A stretch of DNA of 64,000 nucleotides from Aliiroseovarius crassostreae. GTDB taxonomy: Bacteria > Pseudomonadota > Alphaproteobacteria > Rhodobacterales > Rhodobacteraceae. This document shows, in pieces, positions 37,164 through 46,969 of this stretch. Made by a program: the position numbers and the translations under genes. The notes beneath the pieces were generated by a model. That model was given only the letters and a program-made list of their open reading frames with translations, did not search any database and had not been told where the DNA came from. Position 1 is the stretch's first letter; every line of letters begins with the position of its first letter. The stretch covers positions 310,001 through 374,000 of the forward strand of contig NZ_LKBA01000019.1 in NCBI RefSeq assembly GCF_001307765.1. Reading direction: 5' to 3'.

Positions 37164-39872
37164 ATGAACCCCACTGAGATCTTCGAAGCCCTTGAACAGA
37201 TCTCTGACAAGCCGTTCAACGCCGAAGAGTTCCCCTTCGAGTTTGCCCAAGCCACCGATGTCGCCCAAGCGGCGATTGCCAAGCTGCGCAATGGCACGAC
37301 CAATAAATCGGATCAGCCCGGCGGCGTCCTGGTCAACAAGAAGTTCCATTTTGCCCCCGCTATGACCGGCATGGCTGATGTCACGCTGGAGGCCCTGCGA
37401 AACTCCAAGAAGACCGCCACCGCCAAACCGGCGATCCTAATCGCCACCGATGGTGAGATGGTGGCAGCCCAGCAGCGGGTCAGCGGAGAGACCCTGCATT
37501 GCCGTTTTGACGAGATTGGGGACAAATTTGGCTTTTTCCTGCCTGCCGCGGGCAAGGAACGCTATGAGGCAGCCGAAGAAAACCCGATCGACGTCAAAGT
37601 CACCGCCAAGCTGGCCAAGCTTTATGACGCGCTGGTCAAAAAGAACCCGGATTGGGCCAGTGATGAGCGGCGGCATGAGATGAACCAGCTGATGATGCGG
37701 CTGATCTTCTGCATGTTTGCCGAGGATGTGGGCATCTTCCCCGACAACCAGTTCAGCCAGATCCTGTTCAACCATGCGGGCAACAAGGGCGAGGAAGCGC
37801 GCGAGGTGATCATCGCTGCTTTCTCAGCCATGAACCTGCCTAAGGATAAGCGTGACGATCTTCCAGCATGGACGGGGGAGCTGGACTATGTGAACGGCGG
37901 GCTCTTTGCGGGTTCCATCGACGCACCTGTCTTTGACGTGACCGCCTATCGCTATCTGCGCGACGCTTGCGGCGAGGATTGGCGCGAGATCAATCCGGAC
38001 ATCTTCGGCTCCATGATCCAATCAGTGGCTGATCCAAAACAGCGCAGCGAGTTGGGGATGCACTACACCTCGGTGCCCAACATCATGAAGGTGATCGGGC
38101 CGCTGTTCCTGGATGACCTCGATGGTGAGATCAACAAGGCCTGGGAAAAACCCACCGCACTGGTGCGGGTGCTGGATCGCCTTGAAGGGATCCGCGTCTT
38201 TGACCCCGCCTGCGGGTCGGGCAACTTTCTGGTCGTGTCCTATCGCCAGTTGCGCGAGCGCGAGATGCGGGTGCTGGAACGGCTTGAGGCGCTGAAACAC
38301 AACAAGCAGAACGTGATGTTCAGCCGGGTGCGGATCGAGAACTTCCACGGAATCGAGATCACCGATTTTGCGGCCGAGACCGCCAAGCTGGCATTGTTCA
38401 TTGCCGAATATCAAGCCAACGCGGTGTTCAAGGAGGTCTTTGGCCAGGGCCCGGCCAGCCTGCCACTGCGCGAAAGCGCCCATATTGTCTGCGACAACGC
38501 CCTGAGGGTGGACTGGGAAGAGGTCTGCCCGCCACCCGCCGAGGGGGAAGAGGTGTTCATAGCAGGCAATCCGCCGTTTGTAGGCACTACCTACCGAACC
38601 AAGGAACAGCGCGCAGACTTCAACGACGTCTTTGCAGGTAACATTCGGAATGCTGGACGCCTCGATTTCAGCACCGCATGGATGTTTCTCGCGTCAAACT
38701 ATGTCCGCAATTTCAGAGCGAAATCCTCTTTGATCACTACAAGTTCGACGGTCCAGGGTGCTGCCGTCGAACCGTTGTGGTCGAATATACTGAACGATGG
38801 CGTAAAGATCTTCTTCGCTCATAGACCATTTAAGTGGCGTAACAATGCTGCCAAAAACGCGGCGGTCGAATGTGTAATTGTCGGTCTGAGTGCACAACCA
38901 CACAGGTCTTTGGTTCTTTTTGAGGGGGACTTGAAGAAGGAATGCAATCAAATCAACGCATACCTCATTGATGGTGACGAGGTTTTTGTCGAAGCGACCC
39001 GCTCAGGCCTATTTGGATTGCATTCCATGGGGCCAGGCAACTTCCCGTATGACTTCGGGCACTTGATCCTTTCTCCTTCTGAGAAAGAGGCCCTTATCGA
39101 GTCTGCTCCCGCGTCTGAGCAGTTTGTCTACAAATTCGTTGGCTCCCAGGAAGTCATCAAAGGGATCGAACGACATTGTCTCTGGATTGATGATGACAAA
39201 GTCGCAGAAGCGCAATCCATCGAGGAAATTCGAGAACGGATTGAAAAGGTCAGGCATGACCGCTCACAAAGCACCGATGCTGGCACAAATCGACTTGCTG
39301 CAAGGCCTCATCAGTTTCGAGAGCACAATGCACCGAAGAGCCACATGATCTTGGTCCCTCGAACCAGCTCCGAACGCCGCGACTATCTTCCGGTTGACCG
39401 AGCAGCTGGGAAGATCGTGTCATCAGACAACAATCAAGTCCTTTATGATGCTCCAGAATGGTGCCTCGCTTTGGTCGCATCCCGTATCCATCTTGTCTGG
39501 ATTGCTGCGGTTTGCGGCAAGCTAAAATCCGATTTCCGCTATTCCAACACCCTGGGGTGGAACACCTTCCCAGTGCCGAAGTTCTCAGACGATCAGCTTG
39601 AGGAACTCAATGCCTCGGCCCGCAAGATCCTGAAGTGTCGCTATTCTCATTACCCGGCGACCATCGCCGAGCTCTATGACCCCGACAAGATGCCCGACGA
39701 CCTGCGTGCGGTGCATCGGGAAAATGATGAGCTGCTGGAGACAATGTATATCGGTCGGCCCTTCCGCAATGACTCTGAGCGGCTGGAACATCTTTTCAAG
39801 CTCTATGCCGCCAAGATCAAACAAATTGAAAAACAGGCCGCGAAATCCAAGCGCGGCAAAAGGAGCAAATAG
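37164..39872 (+). CDS. MmeI/YeeA-like class I DNA methyltransferase
   Basis: 902 residues from ATG 37164; a longer reading to 36954 adds a low-complexity leader and is rejected. The N-terminal ~200 residues are followed by a helical spacer with LMMRLIFCMFAEDVGIFP, as in MmeI/YeeA proteins. The methyltransferase core has motif I FDPACGSGNFLV (residue 346) and motif IV AGNPPFVG (469), which is the N6-adenine or gamma-class order. A target-recognition region follows, ending in TLGWNTFPVPKFSD and a Lys-rich tail. The N-terminal PD-ExK nuclease of MmeI is not evident, so cutting may be left to its partners. The stop directly abuts the helicase ATG. Confidence 0.88.
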   Translation: MNPTEIFEALEQISDKPFNAEEFPFEFAQATDVAQAAIAKLRNGTTNKSDQPGGVLVNKKFHFAPAMTGMADVTLEALRNSKKTATAKPAILIATDGEMVAAQQRVSGETLHCRFDEIGDKFGFFLPAAGKERYEAAEENPIDVKVTAKLAKLYDALVKKNPDWASDERRHEMNQLMMRLIFCMFAEDVGIFPDNQFSQILFNHAGNKGEEAREVIIAAFSAMNLPKDKRDDLPAWTGELDYVNGGLFAGSIDAPVFDVTAYRYLRDACGEDWREINPDIFGSMIQSVADPKQRSELGMHYTSVPNIMKVIGPLFLDDLDGEINKAWEKPTALVRVLDRLEGIRVFDPACGSGNFLVVSYRQLREREMRVLERLEALKHNKQNVMFSRVRIENFHGIEITDFAAETAKLALFIAEYQANAVFKEVFGQGPASLPLRESAHIVCDNALRVDWEEVCPPPAEGEEVFIAGNPPFVGTTYRTKEQRADFNDVFAGNIRNAGRLDFSTAWMFLASNYVRNFRAKSSLITTSSTVQGAAVEPLWSNILNDGVKIFFAHRPFKWRNNAAKNAAVECVIVGLSAQPHRSLVLFEGDLKKECNQINAYLIDGDEVFVEATRSGLFGLHSMGPGNFPYDFGHLILSPSEKEALIESAPASEQFVYKFVGSQEVIKGIERHCLWIDDDKVAEAQSIEEIRERIEKVRHDRSQSTDAGTNRLAARPHQFREHNAPKSHMILVPRTSSERRDYLPVDRAAGKIVSSDNNQVLYDAPEWCLALVASRIHLVWIAAVCGKLKSDFRYSNTLGWNTFPVPKFSDDQLEELNASARKILKCRYSHYPATIAELYDPDKMPDDLRAVHRENDELLETMYIGRPFRNDSERLEHLFKLYAAKIKQIEKQAAKSKRGKRSK

Positions 39873-41945
39873 ATGGCTCAGATGCTCAATGTGACCTACG
39901 GGCGCTCGAAATCCTCGACCAACGCCATGGGCATGCGCGAAATGCAGGCGCGGGCCTATGCGGCGCGGGCAGCGCAGTTCCTGCTGCTGAAAGCGCCCCC
40001 GGCAGCGGGGAAAAGCCGGGCGCTGATGTTCATCGCGCTCGACAAGATGCGCCATCAGGCCCGTGAAAAGACCATCGTCTGCGTGCCAGAAACTTCGATC
40101 GGCGGCTCATTCCGCTCGACAGATCTGACCAGCTACGGGTTCGAGGCGGACTGGGAGGTCGAGGACAAATGGAACCTCTGCCTGACAGGGGATGACGCCC
40201 AGGACCGGAAGGTGAAGGCCTTTGTGGATTTCATGGCTTCGGACGCAGAGGTGCTGGTCTGCACCCACGCCACCTTCCGCTTTGCCTATGACAAAGTGCT
40301 GGAAGACCAGGGGATCGAGGCGTTTGACGACTGTTTCATTGCCGTGGATGAGTTCCATCACGTCTCGGCCTCGGATAACAACCGTTTGGGTGTGATCCTG
40401 CGGGCATTGGTGGCGCGGGAGAAATGCCATCTGATGGCCATGACCGGCAGCTATTTCCGTGGCGACGCCGACCCGGTGCTGCGCCCCGAGGATGAGGCCA
40501 AGTTCACCACGATCACCTACAGCTACTACGAACAGCTGGAGGGCTATGAGCACCTCAAGGCGCTGGGGGTGAATTACCAGTTCTACAAGGGCAATTATAC
40601 CAACGGGCTCGAGGGTGTTCTGGACCCAGCGCAGAAGACCATCATCCATATCCCGCACCGAGGCTCGTCCGAGGCGTTCGACGACAAGAACAATGAGGTC
40701 GGGAAGATCATGGATTTCCTCGGCACGCACGTCGGGCGAGATCCGGAAACCGGGTTCGATCTGATCGAGTTGCCCGAGGGACGGGTTTTGAAGGTTGCCG
40801 ACCTCGTTGATGACGGTCCAGGGCGCGGCATCGTCAAGACGGCCCTGTCGCGTGAGATCAAGGGCGCGGGTGGCAAGCGCGATGACGAGGCGGATCGTGC
40901 CAAGGTAGACATCATTATCGCTCTGGGCATGGCAAAGGAAGGGTTCGACTGGGTCTGGTGCGAGCATGCGCTGACCATCGGCTATCGGTCATCGCTCACA
41001 GAAATCGTGCAAATTATCGGCCGCGCCACACGCGATGCACCGGGGAAACCGCGCGCGGTCTTCACTAATCTGGTGGCCGAGCCGGGGGTGGAAACCGATG
41101 TGGTCTCAGATGCGGTCAACGACATGCTCAAGGCGATCTCCGGCTCCTTGCTGATGGAGCAAGTGCTGGCCCCGAACTTCAAGTTCTACCGCCGCGAGGA
41201 CGGGGATGTGCGTGAGCCGGTGCGAACGGATGGTCAAGGCAACGTCATGATCGGTATCAAAGGCTTGATCGAACCGCCCACCGAGCGCGCCAAAGAGATC
41301 TGCGAGCAGGATATGCATGATCTGCTGGCTGCGGCCTGTCAGGCGATGGACAAGCGTGTTCTGGCACCCGATACGGCTCCTGAGGTCGCCACCCAGATGG
41401 TTCTGACCGACATCATCGAAACGCGCTATCCGGACCTCAATGACGAAGAGACCGAAAGCGCACGTCAGCATCTCGCTGCCCATATGAACATCCTAACCCT
41501 TGCCCGTCAGGAAGAGGAGCGCGGGATGGCTGAGGCTGCGGCCGTCTTTGAAGGTAAGCCTGCCGAGGCCGATGATGATGGGGATGATGCTACCGAAGGC
41601 GCCCCAAACACGCTGCTGCAGATGGTGAAGAAATTCATCAACGTGCGCGAAATCGACGTCGATCTAATCGACAGTGTGAATGCCTTTCAGGAGCGGTTCG
41701 AAGTCGCTTCCAAGTCGCTCGACGCTCAGTTGCTGCAGCATGTCCAGTCCGCCATGGTCGCCATCCGTGTCGCCATGACCGAGGAAGAGGCGCGCACACT
41801 TTGGCCACGGATCAAGGCGTTTCGGGCAGCTGAAGGGCGCGAACCTAATCTGAACGCGCCTGATGCATTGGAGAAGCGGATGGCCGAGGCCTTGGCCTGG
41901 CTCAAAACACAGAAAGCCAAACGCATGCGTGAAGGGGCGCTCTGA
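39873..41945 (+). CDS. SF2 DEAD/DEAH-type helicase
   Basis: 690 residues. Walker A is KAPPAAGKSRAL (residue 40-51), motif II VDEFHHVS (159), motif III MTGSYFRGD, and motif VI QIIGRATRDAPGKPR (380). The C-terminal ~200 residues are helical and acidic (PAEADDDGDDATEGAP) with no known nuclease motif. The protein would use ATP to move on or unwind DNA, as HsdR- or DISARM-type motors do. The start follows the methyltransferase stop without a gap, and its own stop overlaps the next gene (TGATG), so expression is coupled. Confidence 0.9.
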   Translation: MAQMLNVTYGRSKSSTNAMGMREMQARAYAARAAQFLLLKAPPAAGKSRALMFIALDKMRHQAREKTIVCVPETSIGGSFRSTDLTSYGFEADWEVEDKWNLCLTGDDAQDRKVKAFVDFMASDAEVLVCTHATFRFAYDKVLEDQGIEAFDDCFIAVDEFHHVSASDNNRLGVILRALVAREKCHLMAMTGSYFRGDADPVLRPEDEAKFTTITYSYYEQLEGYEHLKALGVNYQFYKGNYTNGLEGVLDPAQKTIIHIPHRGSSEAFDDKNNEVGKIMDFLGTHVGRDPETGFDLIELPEGRVLKVADLVDDGPGRGIVKTALSREIKGAGGKRDDEADRAKVDIIIALGMAKEGFDWVWCEHALTIGYRSSLTEIVQIIGRATRDAPGKPRAVFTNLVAEPGVETDVVSDAVNDMLKAISGSLLMEQVLAPNFKFYRREDGDVREPVRTDGQGNVMIGIKGLIEPPTERAKEICEQDMHDLLAAACQAMDKRVLAPDTAPEVATQMVLTDIIETRYPDLNDEETESARQHLAAHMNILTLARQEEERGMAEAAAVFEGKPAEADDDGDDATEGAPNTLLQMVKKFINVREIDVDLIDSVNAFQERFEVASKSLDAQLLQHVQSAMVAIRVAMTEEEARTLWPRIKAFRAAEGREPNLNAPDALEKRMAEALAWLKTQKAKRMREGAL

Positions 41946-43156
41946 TGCCGAGACCCACACTTGATGACATCTTCGCCGAGCCGGACGAGTTTGGCCTTCT
42001 TGAGGTCGCACCCCAAAAGCAAGTTGCGTCGAAAACTGACGGCGGAACAGCAGTTCTCAACGACGTTACTCGGTTCTTCGAACAGCACGGCCGTCTGCCG
42101 GATTCCGACGCCGAAGACCACGAAGAGATGCGCCTCGGAACCATTTGGGACAAGTTGAGGCAAGCCCCGACCCAGGACATGCTGGAGGCGGATAGGATGG
42201 GCCTCTTGGTTGCCCCGGAACCTGAACAAGCAAACTGGCGCGACGAACCTGCGGAAGATGTTATCCCGGACAGTCTGGACGATATTTTTGCCGATGACGA
42301 TCTCGAAGTGCCTGCAGAATTCTCGGACCTCCGTCATGTCACACCATCAGCAGAGAGGCATCAGCCGGAACATCGTGCAGAGTTTTTTCCCTGCCAGGAT
42401 TTTGACCAATTCGAAGCGAAGTTCTCTCAGATCCAGGCCGCTCTGGAGGCAGGTGAGCGGAAATCAAGGATCGTCGAGAAATGGGCGATCATCGAACCTG
42501 TCGCTGGGGATGTGTTCATCCGTAATGGGCTTTTGTGCCTCGTGGTTGAGCGGATGTGCAAATCTTCTGGCGGACTGTCTCAGGAAGACCGACTGCGCAT
42601 CGTGCTGTCCAACGGAACGGAGAGCGATCCCATGGTTGCCTCTTTCCGCAAAGCGTTGAACGACGACAAAACCGCCCGTTCAGTGCAGAAAGTTGGGTTG
42701 GGGCCACTTGATCCGGATTGGGAGGCTGACCGACTGGCTGTGACTGGGACGATCTATGTTGCAAAATCCCTATCCGACGATCCAAACATCCGGCCGCACC
42801 GCGACATTCTTCACAAGATCGGTGTCACCAGCCAGGACGTGAAACGGCGTGTGGCCGATGCAAAAAACGATCCGACCTTTCTGCTGGCCCGGGTTGAGGT
42901 CATCGCCACCTATCAGTTGGAGAATCTTCCCAGGGAAAAGGTTGAGAGCCTTCTTCATCGGTTCTTTGAAGCCGCTCGGCCCGCAGAACTCTTCGTCTTA
43001 GACCGTTTTGGCAAGAAGGTGCATCCCAAGGAATGGTTCTTTGTTTTGCCTGAACATGTGAGCCAGGCTGCAGCGTTAATACGGCAAGGTCGACTACATG
43101 ATTTCCAGTATGATCCAACCTGCCAGAAAATCTCATCAAAAACCAAGATACGGTAA
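41945..43156 (+). CDS. GIY-YIG nuclease family protein
   Basis: 403 residues. The N-terminal ~150 residues are acidic and contain two related blocks (PTLDDIFAEPDEF and DSLDDIFADDDLEV). The C-terminal domain fits the T5orf172-type GIY-YIG fold: GTIYVAKSLSDDPNI (residue 268), HKIGVTSQDVKRRVADAKND with the expected Arg (301-302) and EKVESLLHRFF with the catalytic Glu (334), then KVHPKEWFFVLPEH. In this place it could be the DNA-cutting subunit of the operon. It overlaps the helicase stop by one base. Confidence 0.82.
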   Translation: MPRPTLDDIFAEPDEFGLLEVAPQKQVASKTDGGTAVLNDVTRFFEQHGRLPDSDAEDHEEMRLGTIWDKLRQAPTQDMLEADRMGLLVAPEPEQANWRDEPAEDVIPDSLDDIFADDDLEVPAEFSDLRHVTPSAERHQPEHRAEFFPCQDFDQFEAKFSQIQAALEAGERKSRIVEKWAIIEPVAGDVFIRNGLLCLVVERMCKSSGGLSQEDRLRIVLSNGTESDPMVASFRKALNDDKTARSVQKVGLGPLDPDWEADRLAVTGTIYVAKSLSDDPNIRPHRDILHKIGVTSQDVKRRVADAKNDPTFLLARVEVIATYQLENLPREKVESLLHRFFEAARPAELFVLDRFGKKVHPKEWFFVLPEHVSQAAALIRQGRLHDFQYDPTCQKISSKTKIR

Positions 43157-43199
43157 CCCGCTTCAACTATGAGGCTGGTTAAATCTATTAGGAAAACAA

Positions 43200-44894
43200 A
43201 TGGAAGCTCGAAACCGCACAATTGAAGATTGGTTCGCATGGATCCGCGATGGTCACGTCGTTCTCCCAAGATTTCAAAGGTATGAGGCCTGGGGATGGTG
43301 GCAGGTTCAAGGCATCCTGGAAAACATCCTGCGAAAGCCAGCACTTCCGGTTGGGGCGTTGTTGACCCTTGAAGTCGGAGAAGAACCGCCGTTTCATGCG
43401 CGACCAATATCCGGCGCGCCTGAGCCCCAAGGACGCCCAGGATATCATCTTTTGGATGGACAACAGCGTGTAACCGCTCTCTGGCGCAGCCTTAATGGCC
43501 TCTATCCGGATTTCACCTACATGGTGAATATTGAAGACCAGGACGAACCGGAAATAGATGCAATTCGAAGATATGACAATAAGGGTCAAAAGTATCCTCG
43601 CTGGTGCAATAGTCCTGTTGAAACCTGGAAGAGGCGACGTATTCCAGTGGAAATGCTTGCCCCGGATGAATCAGGTCGTGACCGTTTGAAGGCTTGGAGC
43701 AAGGAAGCTGCCAACGGCGACATGGACGATTACAGTGAGATCAACGAGTTCGCCAACGAGCTTCGCGGGAGAATTGCGAAATTTTCCCTGCCATTCCTTT
43801 CGCTCCCTTTAGGAACGTCGCGGGATGCAGCACTCGACGTTTTCATAAAGATGAACACCCAAAATACGGCCCTGTCTGCATTTGACATCGTGGTCGCTCA
43901 AGTTGAGGCTGAGATGGATGCCTCTCTCCACGAGAAGGTCGAGGCGTTGAAAGCCGCTGTCCCTGACATTTCCAGCTTTGGAGAACCTGGTGAAATTGCG
44001 ATGCAGGTGGGAGCCGTTCTGATGGGGCGGCCGCCCAATCGCGCAACATACTTGTCAAAGGATTTTGGAGCTTCGCTGGCGCAAAACTGGACAAGTGTTG
44101 AACGCGGCTTGACGCGAGCCATCGGCTTCCTTGCAGAAGAGAAGATTTTTAACGCAAAGCTGCTGCCTTCGGATCCGATCCTCTCAGTTCTGGCGGCTTT
44201 TTGGGCGACTGCTGCTGAAGGAAAAGATGCAGAAGGGGCGGCACGCCGATTGGCGCGAAAAGCGCTTTGGACTGGGGCTTTTTCTGAGCGCTACCAAAAA
44301 ACAAGCGCGACACGCGCCGCACTCGATTATAGGCAGCTTGTGGCCTACCGGGACGAGGATGGTCCTCTACCCGAACTATTAGACCGAGCACGCACTGCGC
44401 TGCCGACTGCAGGGGAGCTCAGGACTGGAGGCTGGCCAAAAACCAAGGACCGGCTGGGGCGGGCAATACTGACAGCATCCCTTCGCGTTGGCGGTTATGA
44501 TTTCGCTGACGAAGCGCCATTCGGAAAAGAAAATTTTGACATGCGTGAGTTTCATCACGTGTTTCCCAAGGCTTTGCTGGAAACAGATTTCGAAAAGCGC
44601 GATATCTTCTGTGCCCTAAACTGTGCGCTAATTAGTTGGCGAACAAACCGAACAATTGGGGCAAAGCCCCCATCTGTTTATATCTCGGAGCGCGCCGATG
44701 AGATTGGGATTGGAGAAGAAGAGGTCAGTCGGCGTCTGCGGTCGCACGCGATACCGGTGGAGGAATTGTCGTCAGGAGACTTTACTGAGTTCCTGGATGC
44801 ACGAGCGAAGGCGATCGAGGGGATCATGCTGAAACTTTGCAACGGTGAAATCGTCGGTTTGCATGATGTGGTGCCATCACTCCAGCCTGCGTGA
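43200..44894 (+). CDS. DUF262-HNH (GmrSD-like) restriction protein
   Basis: 564 residues. The N-terminal DUF262/ParB-like domain has LPRFQRYEAWGWWQ and the nucleotide-binding motif LLDGQQRVTALWRSLNG (DGQQR at 86-90). The C-terminal domain has REFHHVFPKALLETDFEKRD (H452-H453, P456) and ALNCALISWRTNR, the HxxP-type HNH seen in DUF1524 and type IV GmrSD enzymes. Fused DUF262-DUF1524 proteins cut modified phage DNA. It begins 43 bases after the GIY-YIG gene on the same strand, so it is probably part of the same unit. Confidence 0.85.
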   Translation: MEARNRTIEDWFAWIRDGHVVLPRFQRYEAWGWWQVQGILENILRKPALPVGALLTLEVGEEPPFHARPISGAPEPQGRPGYHLLDGQQRVTALWRSLNGLYPDFTYMVNIEDQDEPEIDAIRRYDNKGQKYPRWCNSPVETWKRRRIPVEMLAPDESGRDRLKAWSKEAANGDMDDYSEINEFANELRGRIAKFSLPFLSLPLGTSRDAALDVFIKMNTQNTALSAFDIVVAQVEAEMDASLHEKVEALKAAVPDISSFGEPGEIAMQVGAVLMGRPPNRATYLSKDFGASLAQNWTSVERGLTRAIGFLAEEKIFNAKLLPSDPILSVLAAFWATAAEGKDAEGAARRLARKALWTGAFSERYQKTSATRAALDYRQLVAYRDEDGPLPELLDRARTALPTAGELRTGGWPKTKDRLGRAILTASLRVGGYDFADEAPFGKENFDMREFHHVFPKALLETDFEKRDIFCALNCALISWRTNRTIGAKPPSVYISERADEIGIGEEEVSRRLRSHAIPVEELSSGDFTEFLDARAKAIEGIMLKLCNGEIVGLHDVVPSLQPA

Positions 44895-44992
44895 AATTTC
44901 ATTGAAGTCGATCAGAAACTCAAACCACTGCGATCTCAAGTTCAAGCGAAAGCAGTGGTTTGGGGCATTTTCGACAATTGAGACCACTTGCC

Positions 44993-45304
44993 TCAGGCGT
45001 CGAATTTGCCTTCGATGTCCCGCAAGAATTGATTTCGGACAGCCAGCATTTCATCCGACATCTTGTTTTTGAACTTATTACCGTCATCCCCCAGGCGTGA
45101 GACAACGTCACCAGCCGTTCGCCCGGAGACATGGGGAAGCACCATGACAGCATCATCCAATTCAAGGTTTTCGTATTGAATGATGTGAGCAGCAATTTTT
45201 CCTGGTTCATCTGGGCCGACCAGCAGCAAACAGATTTTGCAGTCAAAAATTTGGGTCGTGGATCCAGATACTGGCTGGTCTTCGTCAAGCACGTAGTTTG
45301 GCAT
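44993..45304 (-). CDS. Hypothetical protein
   Basis: 103 residues from ATG 45304. The chain (MPNYVLDEDQPVSGS, FDCKICLLLVGPDEPGKIAA, HIIQYENLELDDAVMVLPHV) looks like a small globular protein, with an amphipathic C-terminal helix. No known motif. It is convergent with the DUF262 gene and lies inside the island; its codon use is AT-richer than its neighbours. A shadow frame over nearly the same bases was not chosen because it lacks a plausible start. Confidence 0.5.
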   Translation of the reverse strand: MPNYVLDEDQPVSGSTTQIFDCKICLLLVGPDEPGKIAAHIIQYENLELDDAVMVLPHVSGRTAGDVVSRLGDDGNKFKNKMSDEMLAVRNQFLRDIEGKFDA

Positions 45305-45548
45305 GTGAACCTGTAAGTGATGGTTGTGTTGAACGCGTAGGTGATGTGATTTCACGCACCCGTTAATGCAATAGTGTTCCTATATCTCAGTATGTTATCA
45401 GATGTAAGCTACATGATTTTCAAAGTGATTTTCGCCGCAAGGGTCAACAAAAAAGTAGTGTTGGAGTTGATCTTGGGTGGGTTGTTGGGGCAGGGCCCGA
45501 GCATGCGGGGCCCAAACTCCTTCGTGAGCTGGAGAACGTGCTTTGCTG
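45305..45548. other. Non-coding gap in island
   Basis: 244 bases with no supported gene; AT-rich on the left, with a GGGCCC-containing inverted motif (GGGCCCGAGCATGCGGGGCCC) near 45494-45514. Confidence 0.4.
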
Positions 45549-46694
45549 TTAAAGTGGAGCCCTTACTACATCCCACCACTTCCAGCCTTCATACTTGTCG
45601 CCCAGCTGTTTGATTTGTGTATATCGCTTTAAGCATTGCCAGGATTGGTGGCCTGAGATTTGCGCTACCTGGGGGATTGTCAGCCCCATCTCGAAAAGCC
45701 GAGAAATCCCTTCATGTCGTAGGTCGTGAAAGTGTAAGTCTTCGATACCAAGAAGCTTACAAGCGTCAGTGAAGCGGCGACTTACAACATCAGAATTATA
45801 GGGAAAAATTCTGTCATTGTTTCGTGGCATGGACATGATGATTGCGCGAGCTTCCTCTCGAATGGAGAGGGTCATATCGTTCCCTTTCGTTTGCCTTGGA
45901 TGCTTCATGTCGCGGATGGTGATCTCTTCACTTTCTCGGTCAAAGTCGGCCCAAGTTTGCTTGAGTAATGCACCCTGCCGATGAACTTCGAAGATGGCAG
46001 CTGCCATGATTTTGTGCATAGGCAACATGCGAGGATTTTCGCAGTAGCCTCTGAAAAAATGTGCCATCAACATGTCGATCTCATCAAGAGTTGGCCTACG
46101 GTTTCGCTGTGCTGATTTCGAGACTATTCTCTGGTGGTGTAACGTGCGCATCGCCTCATCGAACTCCGCGCGTGGCATGGTGACACCGCAGATTGGCCCG
46201 CCATAGCGGATGAGCGTGCCCAAGGTCACCATGTATCCGTTTACAGTTTGAGGCTTGCGAGGGCGGAGTGTGTAGTGTGAGGGCGAATCCTTCTGTGTAT
46301 CTGCCGGGCGGGCTTGGATCCCTGACAGGAGTTCCATCGCAAGCTTCACAAAATCCTGCGCGGAAAGATCTTCGATTGCGAAGCCTCCGAAATCCAGTCT
46401 CTGAAAGTAGCTCAGCATTTGAGATTTCGATTTTCCAAATCCTTCGGGGGAAGCTTCGATGTAATCGTGGATGCAATCGGCAACGCATTTGCGCGCCTTC
46501 GCATTTACTGCTCGCTCCAAACCTCCCGGTCTTTTCAACGCCTTCTCTTGTTGCTTCAACCATTTTTCAGCCGCTCGCTCGGAGGCGAACGTCTCTACCA
46601 AGTTGAGGATGACTTTGCCTTTGTGCTTTTTTCGGATTTGGGCGGTGTAGCTTGGCTTGCCATTGGCTTTGATACGTTCATTGATAGTTCCCAT
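45549..46694 (-). CDS. Tyrosine-type integrase of a dusA-linked island
   Basis: 381 residues. The N-terminal arm-binding region (MGTINERIKANGKPSYTAQI) and the core SAM-like domain come first. The catalytic part shows a candidate first Arg in IFEVHRQGALLKQTW, HDLRHEGISRLFEMG (His-x-x-Arg), SGHQSWQCLKRYTQI with the nearby His and the Tyr nucleophile. It reads away from dusA, starting 276 bases upstream of it. Integrases that target the 5' end of dusA are known, so this is likely the gene that placed the island here. Confidence 0.9.
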   Translation of the reverse strand: MGTINERIKANGKPSYTAQIRKKHKGKVILNLVETFASERAAEKWLKQQEKALKRPGGLERAVNAKARKCVADCIHDYIEASPEGFGKSKSQMLSYFQRLDFGGFAIEDLSAQDFVKLAMELLSGIQARPADTQKDSPSHYTLRPRKPQTVNGYMVTLGTLIRYGGPICGVTMPRAEFDEAMRTLHHQRIVSKSAQRNRRPTLDEIDMLMAHFFRGYCENPRMLPMHKIMAAAIFEVHRQGALLKQTWADFDRESEEITIRDMKHPRQTKGNDMTLSIREEARAIIMSMPRNNDRIFPYNSDVVSRRFTDACKLLGIEDLHFHDLRHEGISRLFEMGLTIPQVAQISGHQSWQCLKRYTQIKQLGDKYEGWKWWDVVRAPL

Positions 46695-46969
46695 GGGAGT
46701 TCCTTTCAGTCACGGGTTTTCGTTGCCCGGGACATGCGTTCGATTGGTTTTTTCAGAAGCGATTTTTTGGGGGTTTGAAATTCCAACCGGGGGCGATCGA
46801 GCCAAATGGAGGCGAACTGAAGTTGTGGGGCAGTGTGCTCGTGTTGATTGTTTTGGGGCGCTGGAACTTAGATGAGAAAAAGTGCTACACGGCGTCTGCG
46901 GTGCTACATCCTGTAGAACCGCATCAGAAAACGAGGTCAAAACAGGCCAAATTGGGGAAAACGTTGAAG

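Noticed and set aside
44920-45288. Alternative minus-strand reading frame over the small island gene
   Set aside because: It overlaps almost completely with the 103-residue frame, lacks a ribosome site and runs into the convergent DUF262 gene end.
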